Shown one piece after another: positions 44,815 to 57,396 of a stretch of DNA of 64,000 nt. The translations under genes and the position numbers were made by a program. Origin of the DNA: Chlamydomonas reinhardtii. Its lineage: Eukaryota; Chlorophyta; Chlorophyceae; Chlamydomonadales; Chlamydomonadaceae. The notes beneath the pieces are model-generated. The model made no database searches. It was not told where the DNA came from and saw nothing but the letters and a program-made list of their open reading frames with translations. Within the stretch, counting starts at the first letter, position 1, and each line of letters opens with the position of its first letter. The stretch lies in NCBI RefSeq assembly GCF_000002595.2, contig NC_057020.1, forward strand, positions 6,182,985 to 6,246,984. Reading direction: 5' to 3'.

Positions 44815-47559
44815 CTAAGCCAGGGAGCCGGCGGCCAGCTGTGCCTGGAGCAGAATGTTGCTCCAGTCGGAGGCGCCGCCAGCACCCTTCATTGAGTCAC
44901 CCAGCATCATGCCGCCCGACTGCTGCAGGAGCGCGGCCGCAGCCGCAGCCGCCTGCTGCTGTTGCTGCTGCTGGTGCTGCTGCGAGTGCTGCTGCTGCAG
45001 CTGTGCTTGGTGGTGCATGAGGTTGCCGGGGTTGCCCATCCCGCCCATCCCGGCAGCGCCGCCAAGCTGCCCGGCGAGAGATCCCAGGTGATTCTGTGCG
45101 AGGGAAGCATATAAAGAAAGGAATGGTTAAGTCGAGCCAACGGAGAATGGCAAGAGCTACGAGCCAGTTTGGCGGAGACAAGTGACTCTCTGCACGAATG
45201 CCATACACTTGGGCGACATGAACGTCTCATCCCCGAGGCCCGCCTGCCAACCAAAGCTGCTTCTCACCTGCAGACCGCCTGGCTGGCCGCCAAACCCGCC
45301 AGCGCCACCGTAGCCGCCGAACTGGTGCATGCCGGCGGCGTTAACGGCGTTGTTGAGCACCGCTGCCTGCTGCGCCGCCGCCAGCTCCAGCGCCGCCGTC
45401 GTGGCGGCCATGGAGTTCAGGTCCAACCGGCCTGCTGCTGCGGCAGCGGCGGCGGCCGGCCCGTACGCGCCCAGGCCGCCGACAGCGCCGTATGCGCCCT
45501 GCAGTGCCATCAGATTGTTGTATGTGGCGGCGCTGTTGTTGGCCGCGGAGCCGTACGCAGCCGCGTTGCGCAGGCCGAGGAGTTGCGCCACCGCCAGCTG
45601 CTGCTGCTGGAGCTGCTGCTGGACAGAGGCGGCGCCGTGGCCGGCAGGCGGCGTCGGCGAGCCGCGCGCGGAGCCGTTGCCGCCCATGCCACCGCCGCCC
45701 CGCCGTCCGCCGTGGCCGCCGTGCATGCCCTGCCCTTGGCCGGGCGGGCCCTGACCCTGGCCGCCGAAGTGCGCGCCGCCCTGTCCCGCGCCCTGGTGCT
45801 GCTGCTGTTGCGCGCCCGGGCCGCCGCGGCGAGGGCCGTGCTGACCCGGCTGATGGTGGCCACCTGCCGGGTGGCCAATAGAGCTACCCGGCGGCGTATT
45901 GCCGTTGCCGCTCGCACCCCCGCCCAGCATCTCGGGCAGCCCCGTCACGGGGCAGGATAGGGCCGTCTGCAAGTTGCTGGCACTGACGGCAGCTGCCGCC
46001 GCGGCGCCGCCGGTCATGCCGTTGCCGGTTCGCTGTGCGCGGCCACCGGGCAGGTCCTGGCTGTGGCGGCTAGAAGCTGGGCCGCCGCCAACGCCGCCAG
46101 CAGCGGCGTATTGAGCCATGGCGCTGGTGGTGCGGGCGGGAGGCGGCGCGGGCGGAGGCGCGCGGGGGCTGCCCGCCAGGGAGCCGCCACCGTTGCCGCC
46201 CGGGCCGCTGTGCAGCGCTGAGGAGCCGTTGCTGCCGCTGGAAGCTGCATTGGCGCAGGTCTCGCCGGGGCGCTGCTCGGCTCCCGAGGTCGAGCCACTC
46301 TTGCAACCTGCATAGAATGTCGTTGAGGCAGCTGCAGTTAATGCAGGTATGTACTACTAATGATGTGGCTGGCCCAGCGCAACAACCAGCTACAGCATTG
46401 CTTGCAATCATGATGTTCACGGCTTAACAGCTATCGCACCCGTGCACTCTAACCGCATACGCCCAGTTGGCCATGGCACAGACAGCGCCCCCAGCCCCCC
46501 ATGCCGCCCGCGTCCGCGCAACCACTGAACGTGCTGCTGCCCACCTGCCGGTCGCGCACGCGCCATCTTGAGCGTCTCCTCCGCCGCCGCGGGGCCCTGC
46601 AGCGCCACCAGCAGCCGCTCCTCCTCCTCCCTGGCGGTGGGCGGCACATCGCCCTCCGACCGAGAGGTGTCCTGGTGACCGCCCACGCTGTCGGCCTCGT
46701 CGTTGCTCTCGCTGCCGGCCGCGTCCTCGCAAAACAGCGCTGCGCAGCCTCCCTGCGAGCCGTGGTGCTCGCCATCAGCGTCAATGGCAGCCCCAGTGCC
46801 GCTGACGATGGTCGAGCCGCCTGTGGCGTCTGACGAGCACGTGGCAGCGGAGGCGGACGTGGTGGCAGTGCTCGTGGCCGACTGCGGGCCGGAGGAGGTG
46901 GCGGACGAGGTGGTCGCCGCGGCGGCAGCGGCGCGCGCTGCCGACTCGATGGCCTTGTTCTTAGGCGCCTTGCGCGGTTTGACCGTCGCGCGGGCCGAAG
47001 CCAGCTCACACAGCAGGTCGCGCGCCTTGGCCGCGACGGAGGCGACAGTAGCCGTGTGCCGGGGTTGAATCATGGCCAGCGACACGGCGGGGTTGGGCTC
47101 GTCCTCCATCTGCATCACTCTCAAGTTGGTCAGGTATGCCGCCAGGATGTCGATGCAATTGTTCCCAGCCTCCGCGACGTTCTGCGGTCACAAGGCGAAT
47201 CGTTGACTCAACGCCCTTCTCCGCAGCGCCAAACGCGCTTTCTGGCGCATACAAAAGTTGACAAGGAGTTGCAACTATGCGGGCATTGCTGGCGACAAAG
47301 CGGCCCCGCCCGCGTCGCCAAGTCCCCCAACGAGTCGCACGGAACGCACCAACTGGAACTCGGGGAAGTCCTGGTCCTCGATACCGAGGATTTGCTGCGC
47401 CAATAGCAGAGGGTGGGGGAACACGCTGCCGCACAGCGCGAAAATAACCTTGGCGCACATAACATCTTGCGAATCCACAGGTCCATGGAGTGGCACTCGC
47501 GTCACAGCCGGCGCTGATGTCGGTGTGAGGTCGGTTTGGTCCAGCTCATCTTGGAGCAT
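44815..47559 (-). CDS. Gln/Ala/Gly-rich low-complexity protein, function unknown
   Basis: Four exons join in phase: 47559-47350, 47181-46545, 46307-45268, 45093-44815 (TAG), encoding 721 residues. The start is the first ATG after an in-frame TGA. The N-terminal 130 residues look globular (LAQQILGIEDQDFPEFQL, NVAEAGNNCIDILAAYLTNL) and end in basic KPRKAPKNK, a possible nuclear signal. The rest is low complexity: poly-Ala, Gly-rich repeats with GRRGGGG, and poly-Gln (HSQQHQQQQQQQ), as in transcriptional cofactors and condensate-forming RNA-binding proteins. No RNA- or DNA-binding domain was recognised. A nuclear regulatory role is an inference from composition only. Confidence 0.65.
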
Positions 47560-49377
47560 GACGCTGCCATCTGCGGCGTCAGATGCGTTCCAGGTTCAGC
47601 GAGAGCGTTCGCGACCGCGTCGCTGAGCAAGTGCGCAACCGAAGCACCCCCGCCCCCGACGCGGACAATGCGCGGAAGCATAAAGCACCTCGCCTAGAAC
47701 AAAAAGATCCGACAAGCGCAGGCAGCGCGCAAAGGTTTGGGCGGCCCCCGCTAGTCACGAGATGGCGACCTAGCGCATACCTGCCGACGCCTGGCGTGCC
47801 CGCACGTCCTCCTCCAGAGCGGCTGTCATGTCAAGCCACGCCCAGCGCTGTCAGCCGGGCAAGAAGCAGGCCCTCTGCAGGGAAAACGACTGACTGCGAC
47901 GCGGCGTGACGGTCTCGCTGAGGCAGCGGCTAATCAAAGTGCTTAAACAGATGTATGTTTGTAATTTCAGCGAAATGCACTACCGTGACTGTCGGGCGCC
48001 AGGAGACAAAAGGCAGTGGCCCTGGAGCAATGCGCCCTGCTTGATATTTTTACTGCTGCACTGGCCACGTCCGGAGTCCCACGCTGGTGACCAGATTCTC
48101 ATGCCTGATGCAGCTCTGGACAAAAGTTGAATATCCCTCTCCTGCACAGGGGCCACGCACGCGGGCTTCGGGCTTTCCCGAGTCATGCGTATCTTACCGA
48201 CGACTTCGTTGGAGTAACCCGGCAGCCTTTTGGTTATGCCGAGGCAGCAACGAGCAAATTGTCGTGTCGGGAACGGACTAGGGCGGGTCAGGAGCTCAGA
48301 AAGTGCGCTCTAATGGCCAAAGCGCCAAAGTGCGCGCTGCCGAGTGCGCAGCTGTCAGCTGTGGCCTTCTCCGGAGCACCCCTTCTACGGGATAAATCGC
48401 GTCCAGGATTGAGAAGGACCGCCTGGGTGCATGCAGAGCTGGTTTCTGACAAGCGGGGATGCGAGCACTCCGCAAACCTCCGAGCCCAGAGCCCCAAGCC
48501 TCCTTCCCCTGCACCTCCTAGCCCCGAGCCAGGGGTGCCCCTGCCGCCACCCGAGCCTCCGTTTGGGACTTGCGCGACAGGCGAGGTCCTCGGTCGTCAG
48601 GATACGTGGCCTGCAACCTGGTGCAAGCTGGGAAACCGTTCAAGGTTGGGGAAGGGCGGGGGGGGGGGCTTGGGTGTTGACAGGCCACGGCCCTGCGACC
48701 CACGGACTTGCAGTGAGCTCCGCACGGCACACGCTAAGTTCGAACGAAAATCCCATGATGGATGCGGAGTAACAAAAACGATAGTCACGGGACAGGCCGA
48801 CCCCCGAGCCCCTGTTGAGAGGCCGAGAGGGACAATCACGGATAATCTCGGGACTGGGGAAACCGCCCTGACCCTGGGAGCCGCCCGCCTTACAATGATG
48901 TACATGAGCGGATGAGCCCCAAGCACCGCTGTTTCTTGCAGTCTTCCCACATCTCCTCCATGTCTTGTTTTGGGGGCCACCAAGATCACCATTCCCGTGT
49001 AGGGCACTACCCCCGAGTGGGCGCCAGGGGAGGTCACTGCCTAAACTTGCCGGGTCACGTGCGCACACTGGCCGTTCTTACATCACCCTTGCCAGCGGAC
49101 GGTCACTGACCGACCGACCTCCTCCGCATCGCGTACTGATGGTGGGGCATCAATGGCGCCATGCAATTGCCGTGTTCTCACACCAATCCTGACATGTCCT
49201 ATACACCCGCATTCTCAATAACACATGCTGTGAGTGAGTGATCTCTGCACACCTTCTGCGCCGTCTCAGCTACGGCTTGAGCTCCGCACTGTGCCCGCAC
49301 TGCTCCGTGCCATTCAGCCTGCCTCCTAGCTGCATGCAATCTACCGTAACTGCATTTATTTGATGCCCCCAGGTCTC
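47560..49377. other. Intergenic, no gene recognised
   Basis: Holds the promoter of the Gln/Ala-rich gene and the 3' region of RCC2 (a reverse TGTAA, TTACA, lies at about 49079-49083). A long plus-strand frame (48127-48915) has no protein-like features. A G-run sits at about 48657-48668. Confidence 0.45.
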
Positions 49378-52300
49378 TACTTGGCCTTCTTACCCTTGGC
49401 TGCGCCCGCCGCCCCAGCCGCCTCGCCGCCGGCCTTGCGCTTGGCGCCACCCTTGCCAGCACCCGACGGCTCCGGCAGCACCGGCTCCTCTTGCGGCTTG
49501 TCGCTCACCCACTCGGGCGCCTCGGCCAGCTATGCGACGGGTACGAGGGCGTGCAAAAGCGGTAAAGTCAACCACAGCACGAACAAGCGTAGCACGAGAG
49601 CGTCGGGACACAGGGCAAGTGCAGTGGCAACACAGCCACCCGGTGCAGTACGCACGGCGGACGTCAGACTGCATTGCCAACACGGACCTCGCATGTTCCC
49701 GTCCCTCAGCATGCACAGCACAGTACAGCGCAGCACAACACGGCGCCACCATGCCTCACCCGCGGGTGTGCGGGGTCCACCAGGAACATGGTGAAGCCGA
49801 TGCCGCACGCCACCTGGTGCGTGTGGCCGCCCTCCAGCGGCTCGCACTGCAGAGAGGAGGGCAGCAGGGGTAGGAGGTGCAGGTGGACGTCGAGTAACAA
49901 GAGGGCAAGCCCCTAGCAACAGGTAAGAGGTGCAGTTGAGCAGGAGAGCAGTGCCGCGCAGACGAGTTGTACTTGAGACGCAAGGGGCTGGCGGGACCGT
50001 AATTGTTACTGCCCTGCGCCCGCCCTCCCGCTGTCACTCCCACACGCCCACCTTGGCGGGGTTGGCGCTGCTCTTCTTGTTTGGCCCGAAGCCCAGCTCG
50101 CCGTTGGTGGCTGCGCCCCAGGTGATGACCGCGTTGTCGGCCGCGGCGGCGAAGGTGCCGGGGCCACACGCGAAGGAGCGCACGTTCCACCCCACCAGGT
50201 CGTTCACCGGCACCGGGTACCTGAGGCGCGTGTTGGGTCGGGCGGGCGGGTTGGGAGGCAAGCGGGTGGTCTGTGCGTTGTGCGTCCAGTATGCAGTTGC
50301 CCTTGTCACTAACAGCACTGTCCGTCGTATGTGCGCTAGAAGTGATGTGTTTTATGCGACAGGTAACTCGGTCTGCGCTCCTGGTTCAAGCGGTCAGGGC
50401 AACGCCTCCATGCATCCTGCCCCTGCGACTCACATCTGGTTGTCTCCGTTGACCTTGAGCTTGCCCCAGCAGTGCACCTGGTTGGCCACGCCCGTGCAGA
50501 ACGACGATGTGCCGCCCGCCGCCAGCTGCGATGGGGCGGTATGACAGCGTGATGAGACTTTGTAATGAGACATGTGATGAGGCATGTGATGAGCCATTTG
50601 ACAGGACAGGATCACAAGATAGACCGCAGGGTGGTGGGCGAGCCATTGTCTTCATGAGCCTGGGATAGATGTGCAGCTTCGGCCCCTATCCGCCACGCCA
50701 TGGCCAGATCCCGCCCCAACCCCCCTTTCCTTGCAAACTCACGATGGCATTGTGCGGCACCAGGTTGCGGCGCGTGAACACCTCGAGCTTGCGCGGCTTG
50801 TCCTCGTCCTGCTGGATCTGTGGGCGGAGTGGCGGTGGCAAAAGAACGGCGGGGGATGCAGGAGTGTGGTCTGTGCTATGAGACTGGCTGTTCCCAAAAG
50901 CTATATTACGTTGCATCCTGACCGCCACCACCCGCCGCTCTCCATGACCCCCCTACCTACAGGTGCTCGCAAGACAATAACCCTTCCGCAGCCTGGCCCC
51001 CGCCCCCATCACGCCACGCCTCCGCTGCACCCACCTTGTGCCCCAGTCGGCCGTAGCCGCCGTTGCCCCAGCTGTAGGCTGAGCCCTGGTCGTCGTAGGC
51101 CAGGCAGTGGTTGTGGCCGGCGGCAATGCGCAGCACCTTGACGTCATCCAGGCCCGCCACGCGGTGCGGCGTGGCAACCGCCTCGAACAGGATCTGGATC
51201 GAGGCTGCGATTGGCATCACAGAGCTCTGCTAAACGGCATTCCGGACGAACAAAGACGTCAGGGCGGTGTGCCGCCGCATCCCAGCGAGCTCCACTGAGA
51301 GAAATGCCCACGGCTTCTACCGTGATAATACCACGCTACCGACAGCCCAACGGCCTGTGTCACGGCTTTGAAGGCATTACTCACAGTCCTTGGCGTTGTA
51401 GGAGTGATCCACGCCGTCGCCCAGCACTCCGTACTGGCCGTTGCCGGCGGCCATGATCTGTTCGAGGTGTTTATTGGTTTCCATCTTAGGCAGGTCACGT
51501 CAAGCACCAGGAATAGGCATGTGAGGGACGACAGAGACAGGCAGCTATGGCTGAGAAGGCACGTAGAGGAACACGTGGGCAGCATTGCAAAGCATTACCC
51601 TAGGATGTCCGACTGGCAGCGCACACAACATCTGTCCCAGTACGCCCCGTGCTGTTTGCGACGCCCCCAGGAGTTGACCGACCATGCCGTCCACTGCGCC
51701 CTGGCGCACCTTGCCGTCGCACAGCCATAGGGTGAAGTCGATACCGCACGCCACCTGCTGGCAGTTCTCAATGATGCAACGTGTGGGGTTGAGCACAATG
51801 TCTGCGGAGAGAGCAAGGGAAGGCGGGAGCAGTGGCCGTTGGCGGACTGTCGTAAGGAGCAAAGCATTGTAAGAGCTAGACAGTCAGAAACTGTAAAAAA
51901 AAGCTTGCGCAAGGGACAAAATGCAGTGAGGTCCTTGACGCGACTGACACGAGCAGGAGACTACATAAGCTCGCTTGCAATGGGACCCGGCCGCCCTGAT
52001 TCTCCTCCTCACACTCACCCTCCTTGAAGGGCGCCTTGGCCGCGCTGACACGCCCCGTACCGCATTGACCCTGCACCATAGACAGGCGCACGCACACAAG
52101 CCACGCGTGTCACCTCATGTTTGCCCCCAGCAGGGTGAATGAAGATGATGAAGATGCATGGTTGGCCCTTGTATACACAACGCCCGCTCGGTCAACTGCC
52201 ACGTTATCCTGGTCATCCAACACACGCCACGAGCACACCCCTTGCCTCCTCTCACGTGCGCGTTGATGCCCCAGGCGTAGGCGCTGCCGTCCCGCGTGAC

Positions 52301-53909
52301 GGCGGCGCTGTGGTTCTTGCCGCCCGAGGCTGTGGAACGGAGCAAGTAGGCGACAATGAAAGGGGGGCGTTGACTGCAAATTTACACACGGTACTACACA
52401 TCTGATTGTTTACTGTGGTAGCTCAAGGCAATGATTGCTACGCCGCTACTACAATGAAACGCCGAAGCGCCCCGGCACCATCGCTCACCCCCGATGACAA
52501 AATGACCGGTCAGCGCTGCCACCTTGGTGGGCACGTTGCGCTGCGCGAAGTCGCCGTGTCCCAGCTGGCCACGCTGTTGGTGGCAAAGGCAGGGAATGAC
52601 ACCAGTGCTACTAAGCGTTGGGACCGCTGGATGTGGTCAGCGAAGCAGAGCTCCTGGCCTCAGCGCTAACCCAGGCTAAGCACAAGTAGGGCAGGCCGCG
52701 AGTCCTGCACGCGCCCGGCTCCAACTCCTCCTGGTTGGCGGGTGCAACCCTTGGTATTAAATGCATGTTGCCCCACTTTCGATAGCGCTAAAACCCTGTG
52801 ATGACAACCCCCTGGGCGCCGGCGCACCTCGTTGCGGCCCCAGCTGTACAGGTTGCCCTCAGAGTCACCAGCGAAGCAATGGCAGGCGGCAGGGCCGGCG
52901 GCAATGAACATGATCTTCACATCCTGTATAGTGCAATTCGAGAGCGCAATTTCAAATAGGAGGGCCTGCGCGTGTGTGCGTGTGTGTGCTGTGGGCATGC
53001 CTTCCAGCAACAGGGAGAACTGCGCTTGCCAGCCGCGCTTTCTCAGTGCAACGGTCGCCTTGGCAGAAGACGCCTTGACTGCACTTCAGATTTTAACCAT
53101 GCTAAATTACAGGCGTTACAGGTCTAGCATTAGGCTGAAGCACTCACATTGAAGGTCTTAAGGCGTGTAGGGCGCAGCAAGTTGGGGTACTGGCTCTCCT
53201 TGTCCAGGTCCTCCTTCCGGGTCTTGCCACCCGTACGGCCGAGCTGCATGTAGACAACGTTGAGCAAAGAATCAAAGCAACAAATGGACCACGTGTTGAG
53301 ACCATCGCAGTACAAAGTGTACAATTGAGCCGGCAAGTGTCGTGCCGCCGGTGCTTTGAGGTTCCGTTATGAGGGGTGTCGCCGCAAGCCGCCGCCGCTG
53401 CGACCCCCCTTTCCATGGCTGCAGTTGCGCCGCAGTACTCCCTGGTACATGTCTCAAGCCGTACGAGTCTGAGCCCGCCCCAGAGACGCGTGCGGAGGCG
53501 AGCCGGCTGGTGCAGGCGCGGCCGCTGCTTCCGGCACGAGGCCGGCATACCACGGCAGCAGCAACCGGCCTTTCCACCTTGCTGAGGCAAGCCATTGTAC
53601 TGATTCGACGTATCAACTGCAACGAAAGGGAAGCTTTCCCATGCTGGCTCCGGCACAACGATTCGCCGGCGATCGGGAGGTGGTCCCGGCCTCTATCAAG
53701 GCTGCCAAATTCCGGAAAGTAAGTTTCCGGAGGTAACGTTCTCGTGTAACTTCAACAGTTAGCATCCAAGCTACTTGCGGTTTTACTATTTGCTCAGGGT
53801 GGCCAAAAATGCGCGCGAGCTGCGCACGCACCTGGGCAAAGTCCGTGCCGCCGCAAAACAATAGCACGCCACCTTCCCATTTCGGCTCCTCAGGAGCTGC
53901 CGCGGCCAT
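49378..53909 (-). CDS. RCC2: RCC2/TD-60-like RCC1-repeat protein
   Basis: About 14 exons from ATG 53909 (first exon 53909-53832) to TAG 49378. The N terminus WEGGVLLFCGGTDFAQ matches the RCC2 start. RCC1-type blades follow in order: FAGDSEGNLYSWGRNE (near 52.85 kb), GQLGHGDFAQRNVP, KNHSAAVTRDGSAYAWG, GQCGTGRV, VACGIDFTLWLCDGKV, AGHNHCLAYDDQGSAYSWG and GGYGRLGHK, VANQVHCWGKLKVNGDN, VNDLVGWNVRSFACGPGTFA and ITWGAATNGELGFGPNKKSS, VACGIGFTMFLVDP. DLxGWxxRSxACG...WG...GELGxG is peculiar to RCC2 rather than RCC1. The C-terminal tail is basic (KGGAKRKAGG, KGKKAK). In animals RCC2 acts at centromeres and the midzone and binds small GTPases; the algal role is inferred. Internal exon borders are approximate. 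Confidence 0.87.
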
Positions 53910-54640
53910 TTCTGCACGCGCAGGCTTTGCAAGCTAGTCTGGTAATGCTCCGACGACTCTGTTCAAAATTTTTACTAAAATTCCTATTCTGTTATATAAG
54001 AAAATTGACAGGAACAAAGGAACGAAAGGAACGACACACGAGGCTTGGCGGGATGGTCCAGGCAGGAGTTGAAGTCCACTGTGCCTCGCAGCCCTGCGCA
54101 TGCTCTAAAATCTAAGCAGCTTCACACGTTCTAGAGGAGTGGCTTCGAAGCGTTCCAATGACAATGTCGAGACTGACCCGGCGGTTCTGTGCCTCTAGGT
54201 CCCTGCAGTTCTGGCCGCAGTTCATGTTGTAACTCGTGGGTCGCCCGCCCACCCCAGCAGCCTGTGAAGCGCAATTTCTACCAGTGTGGAACACTGGGTA
54301 CGGATTCAAGGGTGGACTGACACAAATTGCGTGTCTGCTCCCCGCCCCGGCCTGCCGGAATTACCTGGAAGAGTGACACTCAAGGCGTGGCCGGGGAGCT
54401 CTTCGTTAGCCCAGGCTCCCGACGCTGTGAACGTGTATTGACTTCGCATACGCCGCGCCGCGCAGCTTTATCCCGCACTTCAGTCGCGGCCTTCCCTATT
54501 CCAACCCGCAGCGCTTCCTTATACACCGGCATGTTTGTCTCATACTTGCATTCGGCTCGCCCATCACTCAGCCTGTCAAGCCCTGCTGCAGGGGACACGC
54601 TTACAAATGCCCAACGTCTTGCTTTTGGGGCTGAGCCCGC
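53910..54640. other. Intergenic, no gene recognised
   Basis: RCC2 upstream region. It is AT-rich at 53940-54010. Nothing further is seen. Confidence 0.4.
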
Positions 54641-55222
54641 TGCAGTTGCGGCGTGCATGTGCGCAGCGGAGGGGGCGAGCAAGGCCACGTGGAGGAGGAC
54701 AGCGCGGCGTCAGCGCTCGTATCTTACGAAGGCAGGGGCGGCGTCAGTGGCCGAATTCCTTAAAATGGCTTCGTTTAGTTGACGAAACAGGCTGCCGCCG
54801 CTTCGTTCACCCCCAAAATTTTTCGACCCGCACGATGTCGACACCGACACGACACGCCCACTCCTCCCCTGCTTCCCGCCGACCCAACCTCACTCTCCCG
54901 CCAGGGGAACCCCTGTCCCCCGCCGTCAACACCCATAGATACAGCCCTTTGAGCCTTCTTACCATATGCCACGCAGGTTTCGGCCGTGGAGTAGCCGCTG
55001 GAACCCCCTGTCCTTGGCCATAAGTGGCCGAAATCCCAAGAATGTCTTCGTCTGTTTGCCGAAAGACCCCCCAAGATCCCGTGCATTTTGGCCGAAATTC
55101 CAAGTCAAGATAAAAAACATTTCGTCCGCCAGAGGCCTTTTTGGGCAAATTTCGTTCCGAACGAAGGAAGATACGAGCGCTGCGCGGCGTCGCCCAAGAA
55201 GCGGCGCCGGCGCGCAGGTTGA
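54640..55222 (+). pseudogene. Fanzor-like C-terminal remnant 3, split by a MITE
   Basis: 54655-54710 matches the GRGGGG...GHVEEDSAA part of remnants 1 and 2, and 55183-55222 continues with the PKKRRR-type basic end and stop. A 472-bp element lies between them. The structured repeat follows about 200 bp after the stop, the same arrangement as in the two other copies. Confidence 0.45.
54711..55182. mobile_element. Non-autonomous hAT-type MITE with 8-bp target duplication
   Basis: The ends are perfect 15-bp inverted repeats, CAGCGCTCGTATCTT at the left and its complement AAGATACGAGCGCTG at the right, starting CAG and ending CTG as in hAT elements. The flanks are an identical 8-bp target site, CGCGGCGT, at 54703-54710 and 55183-55190. 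The 472-bp interior has no transposase frame, so it would depend on a transposase elsewhere. It inserted into an already present Fanzor-like remnant and is therefore younger. Confidence 0.8.
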
Positions 55223-55409
55223 GGCCGGCCGGTGTCTTGTTAGGGTCTTTGCTGGCGAGCACAGCACCGCGCAGTATGTGGTAGGCCGCAGCAGTGAAGA
55301 GTGTTGTGGTTAGAAGATTTCCTACTGTTGGTTGTCATGTGCTGGCTGTGCTGTTGCTTGGCAGCGGGACATGGCTGGACCTTGGGCTGGACGCATGGCG
55401 GGCCGTGCC

Positions 55410-55530
55410 TGTACGGACCGACCCCGGCTATGTCGGGGATATGAGATAGACGCTTGCGGCCTCAGACTAGAGACGTGGCTTGGGCGCAGCCCAGCTTTCC
55501 CATGCGAGGGGAACCACATATCCTGTCGCC
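55410..55530 (+). repeat. Structured 3'-element repeat, copy D
   Basis: Hairpin 1 is CCCCG/CGGGG (55422-55438), hairpin 2 TGGGC-GCA-GCCCA (55481-55493) and hairpin 3 TTCCC/GGGAA (55497-55513). It diverges from copies A and B in sequence, yet all three stems remain paired. Confidence 0.7.
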
Positions 55531-57396
55531 AGACAGCCAGGTACCGTGCATTCACGTAGCTTGGGATGCTTGCCCACGTGTACCGTACCGTATGCAAATC
55601 CAAATGCAACGGTCGTTTGTTGAAGTCAGCCTTAAAGCACGCTGCGAGGCAGTCTCCGATGGCTGCTCTGCGCTGGAGGGACGTCGCAGACACACACGTG
55701 CGTGTACGAGGGCGTACGTGATTTGTTCGCAATCATTACAGCACGGGACGCGCCGGTTACTTGCGCTCTCCTCAACTCACTCCACCGCACCACGGACATG
55801 CTTCCATTGCTTTGACGACACATGCCTGCCAGCTGCGTAAGTGCGACTGAAGGCTGACCTGCCAGAGCACCTCTCTCTGCACCCCTGTCACACCACCTAC
55901 CGTACGCGACGATGACATACTTAAAGCGCCATACACACAGTGCCAAAACTGAATACAATCTTCAACAAACTCAGTCCAAACAGCAACAACACTGAGGTGC
56001 GCAAGGCGAGGGACACCCTCACCTAGTATTGCACATACGCCTCCATCCTACTAACAGACCCGGCATGAATGCACGATGGGCTGCCGGTATCCCCACAAGC
56101 GGAAACAAACGTGCAAAAATGGTTATCAATCCTATCCATGACCAGCTCCTGTGATCCTCAGATCCTGTCCGGACCACGCCAACATGCGGGCCGTGCGTGC
56201 TACCTGAGTCGCACTCTCTGTATCCCAACCCCTGCGGACAACCCAAAAGTGCCCGGTCATCTTCACGTCTAAGGGACATATGGTATCACGTGTACCAGTA
56301 TGCTTTCCCGACAATGCTAACTGCATAACCATGCACGTGTCACTTAGGATAATGATCACAAGAAGAGCCGGGTGACAATCAACCGTGCCGATACCGCGTG
56401 GTTCAGCCTGGCCACCTGCGCGCTAGGCAGGCCCAGCATGATCTGGCCTAACCTTGCCTGTGTCACACAGCGTTCCTGCAGCTGGACCTACCCCTAGCTT
56501 GCATAATAGCACCCGTTCGAGTCTGTATCACTATCGATTGCAGTGCGCATTTACGCCACATTGCATACCTTTGTGGACATTCCTTCACCTCTACCTGATG
56601 CCTCTACCGCAACTACTCAGTCGATTTGGTCGCATGGCATGCCGTGCAAAACACCGTATTTAGGATCACACCGCAAACGCCCAGTCTTCAAGGAGTTCCA
56701 GCCAACCCGTAAGGGCCAGTTGTTGGCTGGGCGGTTGAGGTCGTAAACCGCAATGCCCAATGAATAGGGCTCCCCCAAGGCATGCCTTTTACGCGCCATC
56801 CGGTTCCTAATGTAGTCCTGCAAGCAAAACAGCCTGTCACGATGTAAGAATGGCGCTGACAAGCGTGGAATCCCATATCAACGCTTCAGGCTCAGCCGTC
56901 CAGGTGCTGCCGGTCAATACGACCCAGCCGCGCACGCACGCAGACCACTGTCTCCTGCACACGCTTTTGCATCTTGTGGGCAAAATCTGTGTGGCGCGCG
57001 ACCAACTGTCATCTACAGCTCTGACACACCAAGGATCCCGCAATACCGTACACACGTGCAGATGCTGCGGGTCAATACGACCCAAACGCGCACGCTTAAG
57101 TGCACTACACATACGTGCAGGGTCACGTAGCCCCTGTGCGCCAACAGTTTTGTATTCCTTCTCCCTGACGTACTAGACAGCAGCGCAAGCATCACTCGTT
57201 ATAGGTAGGCTTCCAATCATATGGTATCGCCATTGGGCATCCAAAACGCAGCGCGCGTGCATCAGCTACGCAATGTTGCGCTGCCGCCATGCCCCATCAC
57301 GCACGGGTAAGACAGGCCACAAAAGTGCGGCTGTCCTCAGGAAACACCACAAGCCGCGTCCCGTAGAAACCTTTACTTATCGCGTCCATCACTCCG
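55531..57396. other. Intergenic, no gene recognised
   Basis: Contains only short frames without family resemblance. Near-repeats of CGTGCAGATGCTGCGGGTCAA / CCAGGTGCTGCCGGTCAATA (about 56900-56930 and 57055-57085) are a weak local duplication. Confidence 0.4.

Noticed and set aside
48127-48915. 262-codon plus-strand open frame
   Set aside because: Composition is that of a random GC-rich frame; no splice partners or family resemblance.
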